Of a stretch of 64,000 nucleotides of DNA, positions 8,241 to 17,128 are shown piece by piece. The stretch covers positions 62,001 through 126,000 of the forward strand of contig NZ_VMHK01000001.1 in NCBI RefSeq assembly GCF_007559275.1. Reading direction: 5' to 3'. Within the stretch, counting starts at the first letter, position 1, and each line of letters opens with the position of its first letter. The notes below the pieces were generated by a model. That model saw nothing but the letters and a program-made list of their open reading frames with translations. It was not told the origin of the DNA and made no database searches. The translations under genes and the position numbers were made by a program. Origin of the DNA: Bifidobacterium apousia (GTDB lineage Bacteria; Actinomycetota; Actinomycetes; Actinomycetales; Bifidobacteriaceae).

Positions 8241-9161
8241 CTACTGTCCATGGGTGACTCGCAGGGGGACCATCCTGGGCAGGACTGGCGAGTCAGCCTC
8301 AATGATCCTGTCCACGGCATTCTGCTCCCGCCAGAGTCTTATCAGCGTAGCCGCCTGGTCTAAGTGAGGAACCATAGCCACCACCGATGGGCCAGATCCT
8401 GAGACGAAAGCCGGCCCTGCCCCTGCCCGCCTGGCCAGATCCAGAGCCAGGAGCGAGCGTGGGTGAAGAGCACAGGCGGTTTTTTGCAGGTCGTTCAGGT
8501 CGCCGGGGCTGGGGCCGATTGCGTCGAAGGCCTTGTATACCTGGGCCGTGCTCAGCTGGTCTTCATAGGCGCCGATCAGCAGGCGGCCGGTCAGTCCGGC
8601 ATTGCGCAAATTTCGAGCCTCCGCGCTGGTCGGATCCAAGGGCTCCAGAACCTGGCCGAAACCCGAGCCGTGGCTGAGGCCACCATGCAGGCAGAAGGGC
8701 AGGTCTGCACCCAGGCCGGCGGCGATCTCATCCAAATCAGCCGCGCCCAGCTCCAGCTTCCAGAGCCGGTTCAGGCCCAGCATGGTTCCGGCCGCATCCG
8801 TGGATCCCCCGGCCAGCCCGGCACCCACCGGTATCCGTTTAATGATGCGGATGGCCACATCCGGCTGGTGTCCGGTGGCCTGAGCCATGGCTAGAAGGGC
8901 CTTGACAGCCAGATTTGCATGGGGATCAGCGTCATTGTTGGCCAGATCGCCCAGATGCTCCCCCTCCATGTGCAGCCGGAAGCCACTGCCAGGCTCTCTT
9001 GGGCGCAGTTCCACTCTGTCCAGGATGCTTACGGCGCTGTAGATGGTGTCCAGGCGGTGACGGCCACCCCAATCCGCTCGGGCGGGTCCGACCCGCAGCA
9101 GCAGGTTGATCTTTGCCGGGCAGTCCAGGGCGATCCCCTCCCTGCTGACGGCCGGGCTCAC
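8241..9161 (-). CDS. ispE: 4-diphosphocytidyl-2-C-methyl-D-erythritol kinase
   Basis: A GHMP-family kinase that phosphorylates CDP-methylerythritol in the MEP isoprenoid pathway. The 306-residue protein shows PAKINLLLRV at residues 15-24 (substrate-binding Lys) and the ATP-binding PVGAGLAGGSTDAAG from residue 111. The C-terminal GHMP motif GSGPSVVAMV is also present. Its start overlaps the stop of rsmA by four bases. The rsmA-ispE pair is a classic conserved arrangement and supports both names. Cytoplasmic. Confidence 0.95.
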   Translation of the reverse strand: MSPAVSREGIALDCPAKINLLLRVGPARADWGGRHRLDTIYSAVSILDRVELRPREPGSGFRLHMEGEHLGDLANNDADPHANLAVKALLAMAQATGHQPDVAIRIIKRIPVGAGLAGGSTDAAGTMLGLNRLWKLELGAADLDEIAAGLGADLPFCLHGGLSHGSGFGQVLEPLDPTSAEARNLRNAGLTGRLLIGAYEDQLSTAQVYKAFDAIGPSPGDLNDLQKTACALHPRSLLALDLARRAGAGPAFVSGSGPSVVAMVPHLDQAATLIRLWREQNAVDRIIEADSPVLPRMVPLRVTHGQ

Positions 9162-10039
9162 GCGTCCACCTCGCGGCCAGCCCGCTCCAGGGCGGCGAAT
9201 TCCGCAATGGTCATGGTCTCTCCGCGTCGGCTCGGATCGATGCCTGCCGCCTTGAAGGCCTCGGGGGACACCAGGCCTTTCAGGGCGGCATGCAGGGTCT
9301 TGCGGCGCTGGCCGAAAGCAGCGTCGATCAGAGCGAAAACCCGGATCCGGGTGCGCTCGTCCTCGCCGATGTGCCCTTCCTCGTCACGGACAAAGGAGAC
9401 CAGGGCCGAGTCGACATTGGGAGCAGGCCAGAAGACGTGACGTCCGATCCTTCCCGCTTGGGTGGCACGGCCGTACCAGGCCAGTTTCAGGCTGGGGGCG
9501 CCGTAGACCTTGGAACCCGGGCCAGCCGTCAGACGATCCGCCACCTCCTTCTGGACCATGACCAGGAACCGGCTCAGATTGGCGAACCGGGCCAGGAGGG
9601 TCAGGATGATCGGAGTGGCTACGTTGTAGGGCAGGTTGGCTACCAGGGTCAGGTCGGCGGTTCTGCCCGCGTTGTCTGCCAGCTGAGGGGTCAGGGTCAG
9701 GGCATCCCGGTTGATCACGGTCAGCCGGTCCAGGGCTTCCGGCATGCGCTCGCTGACGGTCTGAGGCAGGCGCCGGGCCAGTCCGGAGTCGATCTCGTCG
9801 GCGGTCACCAGGCAGCCCGCCTCCAGCAGCCCCAGGGTCAGGGATCCCAGACCTGGACCCACCTCCAAAACGGACTGACCGGGTTTCACCCCTGCCAGGC
9901 GGACGATCCTGCGGACAGTGCCTGGATCGATAACGAAGTTCTGGCCCAGACGCTTGGTGGGATGGATGCCCGCTTGGTCGGCGATGCGTCGGATATCGGC
10001 GGCACCCAGAAGGCGGTCGCTCTCGCTTCTAGTGTTCAT
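9158..10039 (-). CDS. rsmA: 16S rRNA (adenine1518-N6/adenine1519-N6)-dimethyltransferase
   Basis: KsgA/RsmA dimethylates two adjacent adenines in the 3' hairpin of 16S rRNA during 30S maturation. The 293-residue protein has RLGQNFVID near residue 30, the SAM-binding VLEVGPGLGSLT (motif I) and the catalytic NLPYNVATP (motif IV). Normal length for the family. It overlaps ispE by four bases and lies 32 bases downstream of the Rpf-like gene, so all three may share a transcript. Cytoplasmic. Confidence 0.95.
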   Translation of the reverse strand: MNTRSESDRLLGAADIRRIADQAGIHPTKRLGQNFVIDPGTVRRIVRLAGVKPGQSVLEVGPGLGSLTLGLLEAGCLVTADEIDSGLARRLPQTVSERMPEALDRLTVINRDALTLTPQLADNAGRTADLTLVANLPYNVATPIILTLLARFANLSRFLVMVQKEVADRLTAGPGSKVYGAPSLKLAWYGRATQAGRIGRHVFWPAPNVDSALVSFVRDEEGHIGEDERTRIRVFALIDAAFGQRRKTLHAALKGLVSPEAFKAAGIDPSRRGETMTIAEFAALERAGREVDA

Positions 10040-10071
10040 GTCGGTTCGCTGCTCGTGAATGTAGTAGGAGG

Positions 10072-11475
10072 TCAGTACCAGTTGTACTGCTCGGAATGGT
10101 GCCAGGCCGTGCTGGGGTTTCCGTATCGTTGGCCGATATACCAGAGGCCCCAGTCGATTTGGATGGCAGCATCGTCACGCCAGTTGGCACCGAATTGACT
10201 CATTTTAGAGCCCGGCAGGCTTTGGGGGATGCCGTAGGCACCGGAGAGGTTCTCGGCATCCCATTGCCATCCTGATTCCTTGTTCCAGAGTTTCACCAGG
10301 TCATCGAATTGCGAACCTGTCCACCCGCGCTGAGCGGCTGCGCCCGAGGCATAGGCTTGGGCTACGCCGGGTCCTGCATGCCAAAGGCCGCTTGGCGGTG
10401 GGCTTGGCGATGGCGACGGGGCTGGTGTGTTTTCGGCCTGGCTCGGGGGATCCGGCTTGGTCGTTGCATTCGAGCCTGATGGCTGTGATGCCTGTGGTGG
10501 CGTGGTAGTGGTCGTTCCCGACTGCGCATCCTTGTTCGGCGAGGCGCTTGGCGAGGAGGTGTCCTTGGCGTGATCGGATCCCTTGTCCTTGGACTGCTGC
10601 CCGCTGTTCTGCCCCTCCTTTGGCTTGTCAGGGCCGACGGCCACCACCTGGTCCACTGGCATGGCCACAGTCTCTTCCTTGACGACCTGCTCCGATTCTG
10701 CCTGTCCGTCCACATAGGTGACCTGGATGGTCTGCAGACGCTGGCCGGCTACCCCCTCCTGTCGGATCTGGGTCTGGCCTGGCGCCAGGCTCGGGTCGAC
10801 CACGGTACGTGTAGCAAAGGCCAGGGGGATGGTCTTCTGGGTGTTCCCGTGGGTGACCCGTCGGACACGCAGCACGGTTGCGCCTTGGTCGTGCTCCACG
10901 CTGACCCGGTCCTCCTTGCCCAGCACAATGCCCTTGGAGTCCAGGATGGAGGCAGCCGGAAGCTTGCCGTCAGGGGCCACCGAGGTCTTCCCGTCGGCCA
11001 CGACCGTGACCGGCCCCGCCTGGTTGATGACCAGACCGCCTGTCAGCTGGTTGTAGACGTTGCCTATATCCACGGTGACCTTCATGGCCTGCTTGCGGTT
11101 CTCCTCGAAGAATCCCAGCAGCTGGTCCATGCTGGTGGCCGTGGTCCAGAAGGGCACCCGCTGGCCCTGGATGACGATGGTGGTCTGATAAGCGGAACGC
11201 ACGGTGACTGCCGCATGGTTGCGCAACTGGCCGCCGGAGCTGGAATCGACCAGGTCGTGGGTCTTGACCTTGATCCCCTGCTGGCGCAGCAGGCCGTCCA
11301 CGCTGTAGGCGTAGGTGGTCACCGTTTTGGTCTGGCCGTTGACGCTTAACGCCACGCTCTTGCGCGCGGTGATGCCGAAGGTCAGAACCATGGCCAGAAC
11401 GACCAGGAGTGCGCAGGAGGCCACGCGGATCCTTCTGAGCACGACGAAACGCCGCGGCGTCCAGCGTCTGGCCAT
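10072..11475 (-). CDS. RpfB-like secreted wall hydrolase (DUF348, G5, transglycosylase-like domain)
   Basis: 467 residues: a basic N-terminus with one membrane segment (about 18-36), DUF348 ubiquitin-like modules (SVNGQTKTVTTYAYSVDGLL and similar), a G5 domain (IRQEGVAGQRLQTIQVTYVD), a Pro/Ser/Thr-rich linker (about 285-370) and a C-terminal transglycosylase-like domain with WNKESGW, SGAYGIPQSLP and IDWGLWYIGQRYG. The Glu in NKESGW is the expected catalytic acid. This is the actinobacterial RpfB architecture with an SLT-like rather than a classical Rpf fold. It probably cleaves peptidoglycan at the cell surface during growth or separation. The start has a strong GGGAGG site. A terminator and a probable small RNA lie upstream. 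Confidence 0.85.
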   Translation of the reverse strand: MARRWTPRRFVVLRRIRVASCALLVVLAMVLTFGITARKSVALSVNGQTKTVTTYAYSVDGLLRQQGIKVKTHDLVDSSSGGQLRNHAAVTVRSAYQTTIVIQGQRVPFWTTATSMDQLLGFFEENRKQAMKVTVDIGNVYNQLTGGLVINQAGPVTVVADGKTSVAPDGKLPAASILDSKGIVLGKEDRVSVEHDQGATVLRVRRVTHGNTQKTIPLAFATRTVVDPSLAPGQTQIRQEGVAGQRLQTIQVTYVDGQAESEQVVKEETVAMPVDQVVAVGPDKPKEGQNSGQQSKDKGSDHAKDTSSPSASPNKDAQSGTTTTTPPQASQPSGSNATTKPDPPSQAENTPAPSPSPSPPPSGLWHAGPGVAQAYASGAAAQRGWTGSQFDDLVKLWNKESGWQWDAENLSGAYGIPQSLPGSKMSQFGANWRDDAAIQIDWGLWYIGQRYGNPSTAWHHSEQYNWY

Positions 11476-11599
11476 GTGCTCGCCTCCCCGTTCCTGCCTT
11501 GTGCGTACCTGGCAATTCTAGCGGCGCGGGCATGGAGCCAAGCCAGACAATCAGCAAGGTCGGGCAAACATCCACATTTGTCACAGACGGGTGGCCACA

Positions 11600-11638
11600 A
11601 AAAAGCCGACTTGGCCGTCATCGGTCAGTCGGCTTTTC
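11600..11638 (-). terminator. Rho-independent terminator upstream of the Rpf-like gene
   Basis: AAAAGCCGAC (11601-11610) pairs with GTCGGCTTTT (11628-11637). Read on the minus strand, the stem is followed by a run of Ts. It would end transcripts from the tRNA-Thr/small-RNA region before the Rpf-like gene. Confidence 0.8.
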
Positions 11639-11813
11639 AAGACCCGGGCCCTGGGGCCGGCGGATCAACGTCAAGAGGACGGGAATGAAGGGGAATGATC
11701 CCGTCCTCGAATACGAACGGAGATGGTTGGGGAAAAAGCTCCGTTCGTACTTCGGAGAACGAGCCTCCGAAATGACTTACTCGAGGGAAGTATTTGCAAT
11801 TATCCAGGTAATG
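11600..11813 (-). ncRNA. Candidate small RNA with CCCC-bearing hairpin loops
   Basis: On the minus strand a perfect -10 box TATAAT (11825-11820) precedes three consecutive perfect hairpins and then a terminator. Hairpin 1 is 11751-11771 (7-bp stem). Hairpin 2 is 11712-11749 (11-bp stem TACGAACGGAG, 16-base loop with TTTTTCCCC). Hairpin 3 is 11675-11708 (10-bp stem GAGGACGGGA, 14-base loop with ATTCCCC). The terminator spans 11638-11600. A start near 11813 would give about 210 nt. No open reading frame of note lies inside. C-rich loops in Gram-positive small RNAs, including the actinobacterial 6C family, often pair with Shine-Dalgarno sequences, but the loops here have four rather than six Cs. 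No good -35 box was seen, so promoter strength is uncertain. Confidence 0.6.
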
Positions 11814-11880
11814 TCCATCATTATAGCCTGCCCGGAGACAAAGCTGAACAGTCGAATTCGATGGTTCGTTCCTGGCGTAG

Positions 11881-11954
11881 AGCCTCCTGTCAGAGTCGAA
11901 CTGACGACCTGCCGCTTACAAGGCGGCTGCTCTGGCCAACTGAGCTAAGGAGGC
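11881..11954 (-). tRNA. tRNA-Thr (anticodon TGT)
   Basis: The cloverleaf folds completely: acceptor GCCTCCT/AGGAGGC, D-arm GCTC/GAGC, anticodon stem GCCGC/GCGGC with loop CTTGTAA (anticodon TGT, reading ACA and related Thr codons), 5-base variable loop, and T-arm GTCAG/CTGAC with TTCGACT loop. With the discriminator T it is 74 nt, and the 3' CCA is not encoded. It lies between the DsbA-like gene and the candidate small RNA. Confidence 0.95.
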
Positions 11955-11984
11955 GGTCCCGGTGGTCCATTACAGCTCCGGGCC

Positions 11985-12005
11985 GCGGTACGGAATGATA
12001 TCGTA
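11985..12005. other. Inverted repeat upstream of tRNA-Thr
   Basis: GGTACG (11985-11990) and CGTACC (12000-12005) flank a 9-base AT-rich spacer, 31 bp upstream of the tRNA 5' end on the minus strand. It may be an operator or a processing or terminator hairpin for the DsbA-like gene; function unknown. Confidence 0.35.
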
Positions 12006-12062
12006 CCATCACCGTGCCCCCGAGGGGACGCTGGACGCGAAATTGCTCTCGATCTGCCCGGT

Positions 12063-12986
12063 TCAGTCCAACGAGCGCGGTTGGCCGGAGGCGCCGATGG
12101 CAGGCATGGCGCCCTTGACGCCCACCTTGGACTGACCCAGGCCCAGAGCCTTGAGCAGGCCCGTGCGGTAGTCCAAACCTGCCTGGGACAGGTTGCCCAG
12201 CTCCCAGTAATTGCCGTTGATGCGGACCGTGGGCGTGGTCATCTGCCCCTTGTTGGATCCGGAGGGATTCCAGAGCTCCTTGCGCAGGGGGGTGTAGGTG
12301 TCCATGGCCTTGATCCAAGCCCGGTAGTGGCCCTTGACCGCCTGGTCGGCCACGTTGGGATCAACCCCGGCCTTGATGGCCTGTTGGCGGATCTTGTCGT
12401 TGCTGATGGGGTGGTAGTCGGACTCATCCGGCTGGAAGTCCTTGGCGTAGAGATTGGCGATGAAGGGCAGCAAATGGTCGGGATCGTGTTGGGCCACGTA
12501 GATGGTAGCCGTGCCCGTCCTGGTCGAGTAGTTGTCGGTGGAGAGCCGGTCCATGAAGCTCATGGGATAGATGACCAGGTTGATCTGCCCGGCATCCACC
12601 AGACCGGTCAGGGTGGAGTCCAGCCCGCGATGCAGGGCGCCGCAGCCCGGGCACATGAAGTCCATGTAGATCTCCACGGTCGGAGCCTTGGCCACCGGTT
12701 TGTTGAGCCCTTGAGAGCTGATCAGAAAGCCGCCCTGGTCATTGGCGGCCGAGGGCTTTTCCTTGACCTTTGCGACGGCCTGACGAGCCTGCTCCAGGTC
12801 CTGGGTCTTGACCGGGCGATGGCTGCGCCAGTACAGGAATCCGCCCAGAGCGATCAGCGCGATGAGCACCACAGTGACGATGACGCCGATCATGGTCTGC
12901 TGGCGGCGCTCCTTGGCCTCCTGGAGCCGCCGGGCCTCTTCCTGGGCCTTGAGCGCGGCCTTGCGGTTCTGCTTGCCCTTGGACAT
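12063..12986 (-). CDS. Membrane-anchored DsbA/thioredoxin-4 family protein
   Basis: 307 residues. A charged N-terminal helix (1-31) leads to one transmembrane segment (about 32-52), then an extracytoplasmic thioredoxin-fold domain with a C112-P-G-C115 redox motif in VEIYMDFMCPGCGAL and a late cis-Pro loop (MTTPTVRINGNYW). Such actinobacterial proteins catalyse disulfide formation or exchange in exported proteins. The cytoplasmic N-terminal helix is rich in Lys, Arg, Glu and Gln and may be a coiled coil. It is transcribed in the same direction as the upstream kinase gene (gap about 60 bp) and could share its mRNA. Confidence 0.87.
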   Translation of the reverse strand: MSKGKQNRKAALKAQEEARRLQEAKERRQQTMIGVIVTVVLIALIALGGFLYWRSHRPVKTQDLEQARQAVAKVKEKPSAANDQGGFLISSQGLNKPVAKAPTVEIYMDFMCPGCGALHRGLDSTLTGLVDAGQINLVIYPMSFMDRLSTDNYSTRTGTATIYVAQHDPDHLLPFIANLYAKDFQPDESDYHPISNDKIRQQAIKAGVDPNVADQAVKGHYRAWIKAMDTYTPLRKELWNPSGSNKGQMTTPTVRINGNYWELGNLSQAGLDYRTGLLKALGLGQSKVGVKGAMPAIGASGQPRSLD

Positions 12987-13047
12987 GACCTGGATCCTTT
13001 CCTTGGCGTACTGAGCATAGTGTAGCCGCCAGGGGTGGAGCTCGATC

Positions 13048-15051
13048 TTAGGCGCGCAGGAGGTGGATGGGGGCCCAGTCCATGGAGGGCTGGGCGATCA
13101 GCCCGGCCAGGAGGACAGCAATAATCAGCAGCCAGATCAGGAGCAGGATCCACCTGCGGCGGGGGTTGCCCGGCGCCGTGGGATCCTGGCGGCCCATGGG
13201 GATGCGACCCGCCGCCAGCCGCAGGACCCTGTTGCCGCTGTTGGCTTTGGGGGCTGAGCGGTTCTGCGTCGGCAGAGTCGTCAACAGCCAGCCTGCCAGC
13301 GTCGCCAGGGCCATGGCCAGCCCGCCGGCGGACAGGGGCCTGGCTGCCGGCAGGGGGAGGGTCAACAGGTGTTCACCCAGGGTCAGGCCTGCGCGGACGG
13401 TGGTGAGGGCGCCCGCCCAGGTCAGCGGCAGAGCGACCAAAACCTGGACAAGGATCATGCCCGGCAGGCGCAGCAGGGCGGCCCCCAAGCCCTTGAGCAG
13501 GTGCCAGGGGAGGGCAGCTGCGTTCAGCAGACGGTCGGTGCCCCGCCGAGGGCCGTCGCGGCGCAGCTCGCGTTCGATCTGGGCTTTGATGCTCCATCCG
13601 GCAGTGCTCAGGGCCCAGAGAAGGATTCCGGCGGTTGCCAGGGCCGAGACCGGAGCCAGTGCTGTCAGCAGGGCGGGGAACATTCCCAGCATGACCAGGC
13701 AGGGGGTTCCGGCCTTCAGGTAGCGCAGGCGTCGTATCTGGGCAGGGGGCTGGTCTCCCAGCCAGTGGGCGTTTGCGTCATTGCTGTAGCCGCTGGGCAG
13801 GGGCTGTGCCGGCGGAAGCGGATCCTGGACGGTAGTGGCTTGTAGATCTTGACGATCGGCTGCAGGCTGGAGATCCTGCCAGGTCTGCGTCTGCTCCTGC
13901 TGCTCCTGGGCTGCTGGAAGGGGATTCAAGAGGGTGGTGGGTTGCTCCAAGTCGGGTAGGAGGGTCGTCTGTTCATCGGCTTCGCCGTTTGTCAGAGGCT
14001 GCGACCAGGCCGTCCGTGGACTGTCTGGATTAGCCTGCGTAATAGGCGGCATGGGCATGGTGGCCGGCTCAACGACCATGGTGGGCGAGTCGGTCTGCTC
14101 CTCAGCCTCCGAAGAGCCGCCGCCAAAAGGGCGCATCGTCTCCTGACTGCCCTTGCCGGGTTCCTGGTCGTCTTGCTCACCCTGCCAGGCCTGCGGATCC
14201 ATGGCATCCCGGCTGATGGCCTCCAGAAGCTCCTCAGGCGTGCAACGCGCTCCCCGGTCGGGGGAGAGCGCCGAGCGCAGGGCTCTCATGGTGCCCACGG
14301 GCAGCCCAGACAGGTCAGCATTGCCCGAGGCTTCCCGCTCCAGAACCGCCATCATGGGTTTGTCGCCGAAGACCGCCCGTCCAGTGGCCGCATAGGCCAG
14401 AACGGCGGCCGTGCTCCACCAGTCGGTTCCCTGATCGGCCTCGGCTCCGTCGATGATTTCCGGGGCGATGAAGCCGGGGGTTCCCATGACCAGCCCGGTC
14501 CGGGTCACATGGCTCTGTCCCTGGCCCATGGCGATGCCGAAGTCCACCAGCACCGGGCCCGAGACCGAAATCATGACATTGGTGGGTTTGATGTCCCGGT
14601 GGACGATGCCCGCCTGGTGGACGGCCGCGACGGCATCGGTCAGCTTCCGCGCCAGCCGTTCCAGGTCGTCGCCCTGATAGGGCCCGTTGACGGCCACGTC
14701 GTCCCGTAGATTGCGCCCCTCGATCAGTTCGGTGACGATGAATGCCAGGGCATCATCAAGCTCCATGTCCACGATCCGGCAGACGCCTGGATGACGGATC
14801 CGCTGCAGGGCCAGTGCCTCGCGTCGCAGGCGCTCGCGTGCCGAGGCGCGGTCACGTTCATCAGAGTTGTCTGGCGAGGTCTGCTCGTCCTCCTCCAAGG
14901 ATTCCCGCAGAATCTTCATGGCGTAGTCCTGGCCCCCGCCATCCCGCGCGCGCCAGACGGACCCCATGGCTCCGCCGCCCAGGGGCTCAATCAGGGTGTA
15001 GCCCCCGACCAGCCGTCCCGGTCTTAGGTCCAAACCCTCAAGATCGCTCAT
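13048..15051 (-). CDS. Serine/threonine protein kinase with C-terminal membrane segments
   Basis: 667 residues. The N-terminal Hanks-type kinase domain (about 12-270) has the glycine-rich loop GGGAMGSVW, the lysine of YAMKIL (K46), the catalytic HRDIKPTN (151-158), DFG (170-172) and the GTPGFIAPE activation segment. A long acidic, Gln/Pro-rich linker (about 280-430) precedes several hydrophobic segments, so the C-terminus is in the membrane, with a final segment WILLLIWLLIIAVLLAGLIA. There are no PASTA repeats, so it is not the standard PknB. Start: the ATG at 15051 (MSDLEG) puts the kinase fold at the N-terminus. Its Shine-Dalgarno spacing is short, and an in-frame ATG at 15156 adds an unlikely basic leader. 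Confidence 0.88.
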   Translation of the reverse strand: MSDLEGLDLRPGRLVGGYTLIEPLGGGAMGSVWRARDGGGQDYAMKILRESLEEDEQTSPDNSDERDRASARERLRREALALQRIRHPGVCRIVDMELDDALAFIVTELIEGRNLRDDVAVNGPYQGDDLERLARKLTDAVAAVHQAGIVHRDIKPTNVMISVSGPVLVDFGIAMGQGQSHVTRTGLVMGTPGFIAPEIIDGAEADQGTDWWSTAAVLAYAATGRAVFGDKPMMAVLEREASGNADLSGLPVGTMRALRSALSPDRGARCTPEELLEAISRDAMDPQAWQGEQDDQEPGKGSQETMRPFGGGSSEAEEQTDSPTMVVEPATMPMPPITQANPDSPRTAWSQPLTNGEADEQTTLLPDLEQPTTLLNPLPAAQEQQEQTQTWQDLQPAADRQDLQATTVQDPLPPAQPLPSGYSNDANAHWLGDQPPAQIRRLRYLKAGTPCLVMLGMFPALLTALAPVSALATAGILLWALSTAGWSIKAQIERELRRDGPRRGTDRLLNAAALPWHLLKGLGAALLRLPGMILVQVLVALPLTWAGALTTVRAGLTLGEHLLTLPLPAARPLSAGGLAMALATLAGWLLTTLPTQNRSAPKANSGNRVLRLAAGRIPMGRQDPTAPGNPRRRWILLLIWLLIIAVLLAGLIAQPSMDWAPIHLLRA

Positions 15052-15173
15052 ATCTCCATTGTGCCCCGACAGGTTGAAAAGCACCTGATTGCGGTTCCTG
15101 CTGTTTCGCGTCCTCGGCCGCTGGGAATCTGGGAGCCTGATCGGAGCCAGCGGCATAATGCGTAAACAGGCGT

Positions 15174-15182
15174 TGATACAAT
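15174..15182 (+). promoter_or_regulatory. Extended -10 promoter for the CMD gene
   Basis: TGATACAAT is a TG-n-TACAAT extended -10 element about 46 bp before the GTG start at 15228. No convincing -35 was seen, which is usual for extended -10 promoters. Confidence 0.5.
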
Positions 15183-15227
15183 ATTATCGGTGGGAAAACA
15201 TCCAAAACAGCAGAAAGAAGGGGCTTC

Positions 15228-15626
15228 GTGGAAGCTTCGCGCTTTGAAAAAGGATCTGAGGCCTTGGCCGCTATCGATGGCAAGGGTGGTCAGGCCGTCA
15301 TTGACTCTCTCCAGGACATAGCACCGGACTTGGGCCGCTGGATTGTCGAATTTGCCTTTGGCGACATATACACCCGGAAAGGACTCGATCTTCAGCAGCG
15401 TGAGCTGGTCACCATAGGCAGCCTGGTGACGCAGGGTGACACGGCTCCGCAGTTGGCCGTTCACATACAGGGAGCCTTGAATGTGGGGCTGAGCAAGGCG
15501 GCCGTGGTCGAGGCCATACTCCAATGTGCTCCCTACGTGGGATTCCCGCGGGTCATCAACGCGATCAACGTGGCCAGGACGGTCTTCGAGGGCGATGCTG
15601 GGGATTCCGACAAGCCCAAGGATTGA
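15228..15626 (+). CDS. Carboxymuconolactone decarboxylase family protein
   Basis: 132 residues, a single CMD/AhpD-like domain with the conserved helix pattern LDLQQRELVTIGSLVTQGD, then AVHIQGALNVGLSKAAVVEAILQCAPYVGFPRVINAI. The CxxC of AhpD is absent, so it is probably not a peroxidase partner; the real substrate of this branch is unknown. It starts with GTG at 15228 behind GAAAGAAGGGG. It is divergent from the Ser/Thr kinase gene. A second CMD domain, fused to a cupin, lies at about 20 kb. Confidence 0.85.
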   Translation: MEASRFEKGSEALAAIDGKGGQAVIDSLQDIAPDLGRWIVEFAFGDIYTRKGLDLQQRELVTIGSLVTQGDTAPQLAVHIQGALNVGLSKAAVVEAILQCAPYVGFPRVINAINVARTVFEGDAGDSDKPKD

Positions 15627-15829
15627 GTTGGCAAGGGTTCACCGGTCGGATTCAGACCCTGGTGTATAGTGGGCACTGGCTCAAGGGAGAGTTTCTCTTA
15701 ACCACAAAACAGAAAACCGTCGCATGGCCATACCGATGTCGGTGTTGACCCCGGGACGGAAACCACAGTGAACATCAACCCCTTCACTACGGATCGTTCG
15801 GCACGTACCTGCCGATGAAAGGATGAATA

Positions 15830-16957
15830 ATGGCAGAAGTGGTATTCGACCACGTCACTCGTATCTACCCGGGCAACGATGAGCCCTCGGTCAGTGACCT
15901 CAGTCTGGACATCAAAGACGGTGAATTCCTTGTTCTGGTAGGGCCTTCCGGCTGCGGAAAGTCCACCACCCTGCGCATGCTGGCCGGCCTGGAGGAGGTC
16001 AACAAGGGCCGCATCATGATTGGCGACAAGGACGTGACGACCATGCAGCCCAAGGACCGCGACATCGCCATGGTCTTCCAGAACTACGCTCTTTACCCCC
16101 ATATGACCGTGGCCGACAACATGGGCTTCGCCCTGAAGATCGCCGGCACCCCCAAGGATGAGATTCGCCAGCGGGTGGAGAAGGCCGCCGAAGTGCTGGA
16201 TCTGACCGAGTACCTGGACCGCAAGCCCAAGGCTCTGTCCGGTGGTCAGCGTCAGCGTGTGGCCATGGGGCGCGCCATTGTGCGTCAGCCCAAGGTCTTC
16301 CTGATGGATGAGCCTCTGTCCAACCTGGACGCCAAGCTGCGTGTCCAGACCCGTACCCAGATCGCCGCTCTGCAGCGGCAGCTCAACGTCACCACCCTGT
16401 ACGTGACCCACGATCAGACCGAGGCGCTGACCATGGGCGACAGGATCGCCGTCATCAAGCTGGGCGTCCTGCAGCAGGTGGGTGCGCCTACCGAGCTCTA
16501 TGATCGGCCCGAGAACGTCTTTGTGGCCGGCTTCATCGGCTCGCCCTCCATGAACATCAACATCCACCCCGTGGTCAACGGGCAGGCCAAGATCGGCGAG
16601 GACACCATCAGCCTGCCGCGCGAGGCCGTCGACAAGCTGACCCCCGACGACCAGGGCAAGATCGTCGTAGGTTTCCGTCCCGAGAATGCTTCTCTGGCCG
16701 GTGCCGACGAGCCGGATGCCTTCTCCCTGAAGGTGGCCAACGTGGAGGATCTGGGCTCCGATGGCTACATCTACGGCAACATTCTGACCGACAACAGCGC
16801 GGCTGAGCAGGCCATCGTCATGTCCGACCAGAACAAGCTGACCACCATCCGTGTCAACCCGCGTGACCTGCCCAAGGTGGGCGACGTGGTCAAGATCCAC
16901 ATCGATCCTGAGAAGATGCACCTGTTCTCCCCGGCCAGCGAGCTGCGGCTGAACTGA
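15830..16957 (+). CDS. msmK: Carbohydrate ABC transporter ATP-binding protein, MsmK/UgpC/MalK type
   Basis: 375 residues. ABC domain with Walker [10 protein letters not shown] (38-46), Q-loop [12 protein letters not shown], signature LSGGQ (136-140), Walker B FLMDEP (D160-E161) and the switch His in VTHDQTEA, followed by a MalK-type OB-fold regulatory domain (about 240-375). It powers CUT1-family sugar importers from the cytoplasmic side. No permease or binding-protein genes adjoin it, so it is a stand-alone ATPase of the kind Gram-positive bacteria share among several importers. The LNB/GNB importer at 46.6-49.9 kb has no ATPase and is a likely client (inference). A hairpin terminator follows. 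Confidence 0.93.
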   Translation: MAEVVFDHVTRIYPGNDEPSVSDLSLDIKDGEFLVLVGPSGCGKSTTLRMLAGLEEVNKGRIMIGDKDVTTMQPKDRDIAMVFQNYALYPHMTVADNMGFALKIAGTPKDEIRQRVEKAAEVLDLTEYLDRKPKALSGGQRQRVAMGRAIVRQPKVFLMDEPLSNLDAKLRVQTRTQIAALQRQLNVTTLYVTHDQTEALTMGDRIAVIKLGVLQQVGAPTELYDRPENVFVAGFIGSPSMNINIHPVVNGQAKIGEDTISLPREAVDKLTPDDQGKIVVGFRPENASLAGADEPDAFSLKVANVEDLGSDGYIYGNILTDNSAAEQAIVMSDQNKLTTIRVNPRDLPKVGDVVKIHIDPEKMHLFSPASELRLN

Positions 16958-17059
16958 GTCTTCCTGTAGCCCTGCAGTTCGGCCACGGTTTCCCGCCGAC
17001 CCGCAGGGCCCGTATCGATTGTTGATATCATCTCCTTTCCTTGTTGACCGGGTGACCAG

Positions 17060-17095
17060 GAGCCCCGCGCGGCGCATCCGTGCGGGGCTCTTCCC
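17060..17095 (+). terminator. Terminator after msmK
   Basis: GAGCCCCGC (17060-17068) pairs with GCGGGGCTC (17082-17090), followed by TTCCCGTAT. A strong GC stem with a weak T-tract, about 100 bp after the msmK stop and just before the DUF4032 gene. Confidence 0.7.
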
Positions 17096-17128
17096 GTATA
17101 GGATGGGCGGCGATGGGATGGATGAAGC

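Noticed and set aside
11476-11880. c-di-AMP (ydaO) riboswitch upstream of the Rpf-like gene
   Set aside because: ydaO elements often precede rpf genes in actinobacteria, but the conserved GGGGAgCC and GGGTGAAT motifs were not found; the hairpins form a different structure closed by a terminator.
11881-11954. tRNA-Thr as an integration site for a genomic island
   Set aside because: No integrase gene or second copy of the tRNA 3' end was seen on either side.
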